Shown here: piece by piece, positions 7,221-11,601 of the stretch
Layout of the letters: each line of letters opens with the position of its first letter
Numbering within the stretch: the first letter of the stretch is position 1
Source: Schaalia odontolytica
Lineage (GTDB): Bacteria; Actinomycetota; Actinomycetes; Actinomycetales; Actinomycetaceae
Reading direction: 5' to 3'
Assembly: GCA_958415245.1 (NCBI GenBank)
Contig: CATYYP010000026.1
Span: forward strand, 1 to 11,601
DNA length: 11,601 nt
Position numbers and translations under genes: made by a program
Notes under the pieces: model-generated
The model's input: the letters and a program-made list of their open reading frames with translations, nothing else
What the model was told of the DNA's origin: nothing
The model's database searches: none

Positions 7221-10200
7221 TCAGCCGACCCACGCGCCGCTCCCGTCAAAGACGTAGGTACGCCCGTTAATCACGTGCGTGCCCGTGACCATCGCACCAT
7301 CGGGGCCCAGGTAGTACCAGGTGCCACCGACCTTGACCCAGCCCGTCGCCATCTTGCCCGAGTCTGACAGGTAGTACCAGGAGCCACCGTCGCGCACCCA
7401 GCCAATCGCCATCACGCCGTTGCCGTGCAGGTAGTACCACGAGCCGCCGTCGGCGAGCCACCCGGTCTTCATGATCTTGGTGGCCGGATCCAGGTAGTAC
7501 CAGTAGGGGCCACCGTACACGCCGTCGAGGACCCACCCGCCGACGGGAACACCATCGGAATCCACGTACATCCACTCACCGCTGGGGCGCTTGACGAAAC
7601 CGGTCATCATGTAACCGGAGGGGCTGAACTGGTAGTCCCTGCCTCCGATCGTAAACCAGCCTCCCGAGAGGTACGACCTCCCGTCAGCGCACTCGTACCG
7701 CCAGGACCTCGGCCCACTGATCCAGTGGCCGCCCACCGGATCCTTGCACGAGGCCGTCTGGTTGCTGGAGTAGAAGGGCAGGTCGAGGGTCACCGGCTCG
7801 GAGTGGTTCAGTCCGTAATCCCACGCGAGGACGTAGGGGTAGGCAGCAGGTGCACCGGAGCCACCCTGATCGTTCCACGCATTGTGGATCTCCGACAGGG
7901 AGATCTCCACGTGGTAGCTCCACCTGCCGTCCGGGCCGACGCTGCCCTCATTCTCCGTGAAGACGTGACGGTAGAACCACAGGCCATCGGCGGGATCGTG
8001 TAGGTCGATCGCCGCCAGCGGAGAATCGTCGGTCACATCGAAGGACACAACCATGTCGGGCCCGTCTCCGGCGTACGTCACCTCGGAGATGACGGGCGCG
8101 GTGGTGTCGAGGCGGAACTTGTAGGAGATCGACTGCTCGGCGCGCGACGGGCCGTCGTTGGACGCGGCAATCCGCAGCGTGTACGTGCCGTCAGGCATGT
8201 GCGAGAACTTCTCCGCGTTCGCGTCGAAGACCGTGGACTCGTGGTAGGCCTCGACCCAGGTGTTCTCCTCGGTGCTCGTCTGGTAGAGGGACTTCCAGTT
8301 CCGGTGGTTGGTCACCGAAAAGACCGTCTCCCCGGCCTCGTTCGCGTAGGTGCTGGTCAGCGAGTGGACGCTGCGCAGCGTGCCCGTGCGGGGTTCGAGG
8401 ATCGTCGGTGCGCCCGAGGCCGTGGACCTGGAGATCACGTAGCGCTGCGGGTTGGGGTTTCCGGTGCGGTCGGCCGCCTTGACGACGGGGTTGTAGCCGA
8501 GGGAGTCGCCGGTCTTGCCGTTGACGATGGCCGAGGCCCGGGTGTGTGCGCCGCCGTCCGAGGCGAGGGCGTCGAAGATGGGGGCCTTGCCCCAGTCACC
8601 GTAAAAGCCCAGGTAGGGCACGGCGAGGTCGGGCTGGGACGCGGTCTTCGACGCGAATCGCACGAAACCGTCGAGGAAGGTGCCGTTGGGCGCATTGTCC
8701 GCGACGTAAGAGGCGAACTCGCTGCCGGGCGTGACGTCGATGCCGACGGTCGCCTCACCAGTCGCGGGAACCGTCACAGTCGCGCCCTCAGCCGACGCGG
8801 ACGCCGCGCCCGAGTACGCGATCTCCACGCCCTTGCCCCGCCAATCGGCGGAATGCTGCGTGAAGAAGCCACCGTCCACGATCTCCGACAGCGCCTGCGA
8901 GCTCAGCTCGTAGGTGGCCGGAACACCCGAGAGGTTGTGGAGCGTGACGTCGAAGTGCCAGCCCTTCGTGCCATCCCCCAGGTCCGCCTTGGGCCTGGAC
9001 TGCTCAGGCGCACCCACAACGGTCGGGTACACGGACGAGGTCGTGGCCGCCAACGCGTCGACGAGGCCCGCACCCTGCTTACGCGGCGAGTACAACGCAC
9101 CCGTCGTCTGAGCCGCGTCGGTCAGCGGGCGAGCCGTGCCCATGATGAGGTTCTGGACCACGTCCGCCTTCTGGCGCGCACTCATCGACGCAAACAGCGG
9201 ATCGGACTGGACGCGCTGCAAAACGATCGTACTGACACCCGCCATCTGAGGAGTGGCCATCGACGTACCCGAGGACTGCTCGTACGCACCGTCCGGGATC
9301 GACGAGAAAACCTCGCCACCGGGCGCCGCGATCTCGGGCTTGAGGCGCAGGTCCGGGGATACGCCCCACGCGGAGAATTCCGACGCCTCGTAGACGGTGG
9401 ACTGCGGCAGGACCTGGCCCTCGGCGATCGAGAGCTTGTGCTCGGGCGCGTCGAGCATGGCCTGGCCGTCAGCCTGAGAGATGAACGCGGCGGGCATGTC
9501 CTGCGTCGTCAGATTCATGGCGATGAGGGATCCGACCGACACGTTGTTGTAGACGACGATTCCGGCGGGCTTGAGGTCGTAGAGGTTCTCGACCTTCTTC
9601 TGGTAGGTCATGTTGCCGCGAGAGACGAGCGCGATCTTTCCGGCGAGGCCGTCCGGGTACTTCGCCTTGAGCGCGGCGGCGTCCTCCTCGGAGGCGAACC
9701 CGGCGTCGACGTACTCGTAGGTGCCGGCGGGCAGGTCGGAGAAGAAGGCGACCTTCTCACCGTTCAGGCCGCGAGCGCGCTGGTATCCAATGTCTTTCCC
9801 ATTGACGGTGAAGGCGTTGCGAAGCAGGGCGTTTTCGACCGAGGCGACGGCAACCACCGAGGAATAGGTGGCCGGCTCGTCCATGACCGAGGAGTCGGGG
9901 TCCGAGGCGTAGGGCAGGCCCTTGCCGGAGTTGTTGCCGTACCCGGTGGAGAAGGCGTTGCCCGAGGCCGCGTTGACGGTGATGCCCGCTTCCTGCAGCT
10001 TCTTGTACACGGTCGCGTACACCGAGTCGGCCTCACTATCCATGCCGGCCGTCCAGCCGAGCGACAGGTTGATGACGTCGGGATGCAGGACGAGCATGTC
10101 GTCGAGGGAGGCGAGCAGCGCCGAGTCCAGCAGTGCGTCGTCCTCGCTGCGCGTCACCTTCGCGACGATCACCTGGGTGTTCGGAGCGGTGCCGACGATC

Positions 10201-11042
10201 TTGTCGGCGTTACCTGCGGCGATGCCGGCAACGTGCGTCCCGTGGGAAGCATACGGAGTCTTCGCCGGCGACGCGTCGTTGTCGCCGTCCGCATAGTCGT
10301 AGGCGAAGGGGAACTTCTGCGAGACGTAGACGCCGGTCTTGCCCTCACCCAGCTGCGAGGTCATCGCGGCAACCTTCTGCGGGGTGAGCGGAGGCGTTCC
10401 CGCAAGCTCGCCAGTAAATGCCGGATGCGTCATGTCGACGCCCGTGTCGATGACGGCGATGACCTTTCCTTCGCCCTTCTGAGCGACCTGGTCGATGTGC
10501 ATCATGAGATGGGCGCTCAGGTTAGCGGGGTCCTGCCCGCCGGTCTGCGAGGACTCGATGCCACCTTCGGCATCGGGCGTGGCCACATCACTGACGCGAC
10601 CCTCGCGCTCGAGGAACGTGGCGCGTACGCCCGGGGCACGGCGGATCGCGTCGAGCGCACCGACGGGTGCCTTGAGGGCGAAGCCCGACATGACGTTGCC
10701 GTACTCGTGCTCCACCTGGGCCTGCGTTCCCGGGTAGAGGGCGGACACGGCCTCGTTGATCTCACTGATCGCACCCTCGCGGGACGCGCCATCCTCGAGC
10801 TGGACGATGACACCGACGACGCGCGCCGGGTCCGCCTCTGCGTCGGTCGAGGAGGGCGCGGACTGTCCGCTCTTCGAGGTCAGCGCCGTGTCGATATCGC
10901 CCACGGGCAGGGAGGTTGCTGCACCATCGTGCGTTCCGGTGGGCCCCGGGGGCATGGGCGAGGCCAGGGTGGCCGGCCCAGTCACCGCGAGCGCGCACGC
11001 GCCGACGAAGGCGAGGAGGGCAGCCGGTTTCTTCGTTGACAT
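7221..11042 (-). CDS. Surface S8 (subtilisin-family) protease with PA domain and cell-wall-binding repeats, paralogue 2
   Basis: A 1273-aa paralogue of the next gene downstream, with the same domain order and full catalytic set. The signal peptide is residues 1-28 (MSTKKPAALLAFVGACALAV then TGPATLAS). The linker contains DTALTSKSGQ (51-60), and the I9-like propeptide covers about 74-150. Catalytic residues are Asp199 (AVIDTGVD), His267 (SHGTHVAG), oxyanion Asn362 (AASGN) and Ser594 (SGTSMATP). The PA-like insert is at about 416-536. Fn3-like and Ig-like domains follow, then the Cys1099/Cys1118 pair and the wall-binding repeats from about 1126. Residues 657-746 match paralogue 1 at 78 of 90 positions by my count. 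The stretch 896-952 and the linker before the repeats are much less alike, which may mean a different exosite or substrate. The start is supported by GGAG 7 bases before the ATG at 11042, and a plausible promoter lies upstream, so it is probably transcribed on its own. It should be exported through Sec, self-processed and held on the wall by its repeats; the substrate is unknown. Confidence 0.95.
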   Translation of the reverse strand: MSTKKPAALLAFVGACALAVTGPATLASPMPPGPTGTHDGAATSLPVGDIDTALTSKSGQSAPSSTDAEADPARVVGVIVQLEDGASREGAISEINEAVSALYPGTQAQVEHEYGNVMSGFALKAPVGALDAIRRAPGVRATFLEREGRVSDVATPDAEGGIESSQTGGQDPANLSAHLMMHIDQVAQKGEGKVIAVIDTGVDMTHPAFTGELAGTPPLTPQKVAAMTSQLGEGKTGVYVSQKFPFAYDYADGDNDASPAKTPYASHGTHVAGIAAGNADKIVGTAPNTQVIVAKVTRSEDDALLDSALLASLDDMLVLHPDVINLSLGWTAGMDSEADSVYATVYKKLQEAGITVNAASGNAFSTGYGNNSGKGLPYASDPDSSVMDEPATYSSVVAVASVENALLRNAFTVNGKDIGYQRARGLNGEKVAFFSDLPAGTYEYVDAGFASEEDAAALKAKYPDGLAGKIALVSRGNMTYQKKVENLYDLKPAGIVVYNNVSVGSLIAMNLTTQDMPAAFISQADGQAMLDAPEHKLSIAEGQVLPQSTVYEASEFSAWGVSPDLRLKPEIAAPGGEVFSSIPDGAYEQSSGTSMATPQMAGVSTIVLQRVQSDPLFASMSARQKADVVQNLIMGTARPLTDAAQTTGALYSPRKQGAGLVDALAATTSSVYPTVVGAPEQSRPKADLGDGTKGWHFDVTLHNLSGVPATYELSSQALSEIVDGGFFTQHSADWRGKGVEIAYSGAASASAEGATVTVPATGEATVGIDVTPGSEFASYVADNAPNGTFLDGFVRFASKTASQPDLAVPYLGFYGDWGKAPIFDALASDGGAHTRASAIVNGKTGDSLGYNPVVKAADRTGNPNPQRYVISRSTASGAPTILEPRTGTLRSVHSLTSTYANEAGETVFSVTNHRNWKSLYQTSTEENTWVEAYHESTVFDANAEKFSHMPDGTYTLRIAASNDGPSRAEQSISYKFRLDTTAPVISEVTYAGDGPDMVVSFDVTDDSPLAAIDLHDPADGLWFYRHVFTENEGSVGPDGRWSYHVEISLSEIHNAWNDQGGSGAPAAYPYVLAWDYGLNHSEPVTLDLPFYSSNQTASCKDPVGGHWISGPRSWRYECADGRSYLSGGWFTIGGRDYQFSPSGYMMTGFVKRPSGEWMYVDSDGVPVGGWVLDGVYGGPYWYYLDPATKIMKTGWLADGGSWYYLHGNGVMAIGWVRDGGSWYYLSDSGKMATGWVKVGGTWYYLGPDGAMVTGTHVINGRTYVFDGSGAWVG
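7224..7667 (-). repeat. Cell-wall-binding repeat array of protease 2
   Basis: This codes for residues 1126-1273, matching protease 1 unit for unit: WFTIGGRDYQF, then FVKRPSGEWMYV, a longer WVLDGVYGGPYWYYL unit, three regular GW..GGSWYYL/GGTWYYL units and the cap THVINGRTYVFDGSGAWVG. Equal unit number and order in both proteases suggest duplication of the whole gene rather than separate growth of each array. Confidence 0.9.
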
Positions 11043-11070
11043 AAGCCTTCTCCGATATGTTGGGGACGGA

Positions 11071-11101
11071 GTGCCAGTGGCACCCGGTACGTCTGCGTAC
11101 C
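11071..11101 (-). promoter_or_regulatory. Two inverted repeats in the leader of protease 2
   Basis: GTGCCA-G-TGGCAC (11071-11083) and GGTACG-TCTG-CGTACC (11086-11101) are perfect 6-bp inverted repeats only two bases apart. They lie between the proposed -10 and the Shine-Dalgarno site. The second could form a stable tetraloop hairpin close to the 5' end of the mRNA. They may be operators or leader structures; no known regulator site is recognised. Confidence 0.35.
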
Positions 11102-11115
11102 AGCCGTCTCCTCAC

Positions 11116-11143
11116 AACATACCTCATGTGCCCTACCTGACAA
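11116..11143 (-). promoter_or_regulatory. Putative promoter of protease 2
   Basis: On the minus strand TTGTCA (11138-11143) and TATGTT (11116-11121) are 16 bases apart, close to housekeeping-sigma consensus. Transcription would begin near 11109, giving a leader of about 65 bases before the ATG at 11042. The position, between the hairpin of the upstream gene and this start, fits a stand-alone transcript. Confidence 0.5.
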
Positions 11144-11194
11144 TCACCATCTTGCTTACCGATATGTGAAGCGCAGCTGAAGCGTCTAACACGA

Positions 11195-11232
11195 CCGGGC
11201 CCGGGAGCACGCTACTGCACTCCCGGACCCGG
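11195..11232 (-). terminator. GC-rich hairpin terminator after the partial wall-binding gene
   Basis: CCGGGCCCGGGAG (11195-11207) pairs with CTCCCGGACCCGG (11220-11232) with one mismatch and a 12-base loop. It lies 30 bases beyond the stop at 11263. The GGGCCCGGGAG core is shared with the hairpin after protease 1 (3111-3149). Confidence 0.75.
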
Positions 11233-11262
11233 AGTATTGCCTGGCGGTAGGCGGATATCAGA

Positions 11263-11601
11263 TCACGGCATCCACATACCCGAGGCGTCGAAGGTGTACA
11301 TACGGCCGTTGATCATCTGCGTGCCGGTCACCATGGCCCCCGAGGGAGACAGGTAGTACCAGGCGCCACCCAGGTTGAGCCAGCCGGTGGCCATCGCGCC
11401 CGAGCCGTGCAGGTAGTACCAGGTGCCACCATCCTTCACCCAACCGGTACGCATGGCACCGTCCGAGCCCAGGTAGTACCAGGAGCCACCGATCATCTGC
11501 CAACCGCTGAGCATCGCGCCCGAGCCATGCAGGTAGAACCACGTGCCGCCCAGGTTGATCCAGCCGGTGGCCATCGCGCCAGAGCCGTGCAGGTAGTACC
11601 A
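11263..11601 (-). CDS. Cell-wall-binding repeat protein, C-terminal end only (5' part beyond the window)
   Basis: The last 112 codons of a minus-strand gene that continues past the right edge: the frame is open from 11601 and ends in TGA at 11263-11265. The visible part is entirely repeat. It holds one incomplete unit (WYYLHGSGAMATG), then four 20-residue units (starting WINLGGTWFYL, WQMIGGSWYYL, WVKDGGTWYYL, WLNLGGAWYYL) and a terminal cap TQMINGRMYTFDASGMWMP. The cap resembles those of both proteases, so the protein should be non-covalently bound to the cell wall. An internal ATG at 11574 lies within a repeat and is not a credible start. The upstream domain may be a third S8 protease, an amidase or an adhesin; nothing here decides. 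The units are more regular than those of the proteases, which hints at a longer array or a different parent protein. Confidence 0.88.
   Translation of the reverse strand, partial: WYYLHGSGAMATGWINLGGTWFYLHGSGAMLSGWQMIGGSWYYLGSDGAMRTGWVKDGGTWYYLHGSGAMATGWLNLGGAWYYLSPSGAMVTGTQMINGRMYTFDASGMWMP
11266..11601 (-). repeat. Regular 60-bp cell-wall-binding repeat array
   Basis: Five 60-bp periods are visible, marked on the + strand by AGGTAGTACCA at 11351, 11411, 11471 and 11591, with one variant (AGGTAGAACCA) at 11531. The segments 11371-11421 and 11551-11601 are the same at 49 of 51 bases and lie exactly three units (180 bp) apart. Confidence 0.9.

Noticed and set aside
8199..11039. Long + strand open frame (946 codons) opposite protease 2
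   Set aside because: Same cause: a similar antisense frame occurs in both paralogues because the sense strands are homologous and GC-biased. There is no domain, and no start context.
11263..11574. Complete 103-aa protein starting at the ATG at 11574
   Set aside because: The ATG is the Met of a repeated GAMATG unit and the frame with repeat continues to the window edge, so this is only the end of a larger gene.

Overview
The window is high-GC, densely coded DNA with actinobacterial codon use. The secreted proteins end in aromatic cell-wall-binding repeats of the GW..GG.WYYL type. Together with the domain content this suggests an oral or gut Actinomycetaceae, most likely Schaalia/Actinomyces. 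That placement is an inference from protein style; no rRNA or other taxonomic marker lies in the window.

Layout. (1) At the left edge, on the + strand, is the 3' part of a large polytopic membrane protein. It has an N-terminal membrane block, a degenerate kinase-like cytosolic region and a C-terminal MprF-type flippase domain. (2) It converges on a block of four minus-strand genes, and a hairpin lies between the two facing stop codons. Read in the direction of transcription (right to left), the block is: the C-terminal end of a repeat-rich cell-wall-binding protein (cut by the right edge), a 1273-aa subtilisin-family protease, its 1274-aa paralogue, and a 154-aa lipoprotein.

Both proteases have the order signal peptide, I9-type propeptide, S8 catalytic domain with an inserted PA domain, Fn3-like and lactocepin/C5a-peptidase-like beta domains, and about seven cell-wall-binding repeats. 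Both keep the Asp/His/Ser triad and the oxyanion Asn, so both should be active surface proteases. Each minus-strand gene is separated from the next by about 200 bases holding a GC-rich hairpin built on a common CCCGGG core, so they look like separately transcribed tandem duplicates rather than one operon.

The most interesting item is the small lipoprotein. It is the N-terminal third of the neighbouring proteases (signal peptide, a shared linker motif DTALTSKxGQ and the I9-like propeptide) with nothing after it, and its signal peptide has become a lipobox. It looks like a membrane-anchored, stand-alone propeptide beside the proteases it resembles. It could be a foldase, inhibitor or self-protection factor acting in trans, or a remnant of a third protease copy. 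The four-gene block may therefore be a surface proteolysis locus with its own regulator; this is inference from sequence and context only.

No tRNA, rRNA, CRISPR array, insertion sequence or attachment site was seen.
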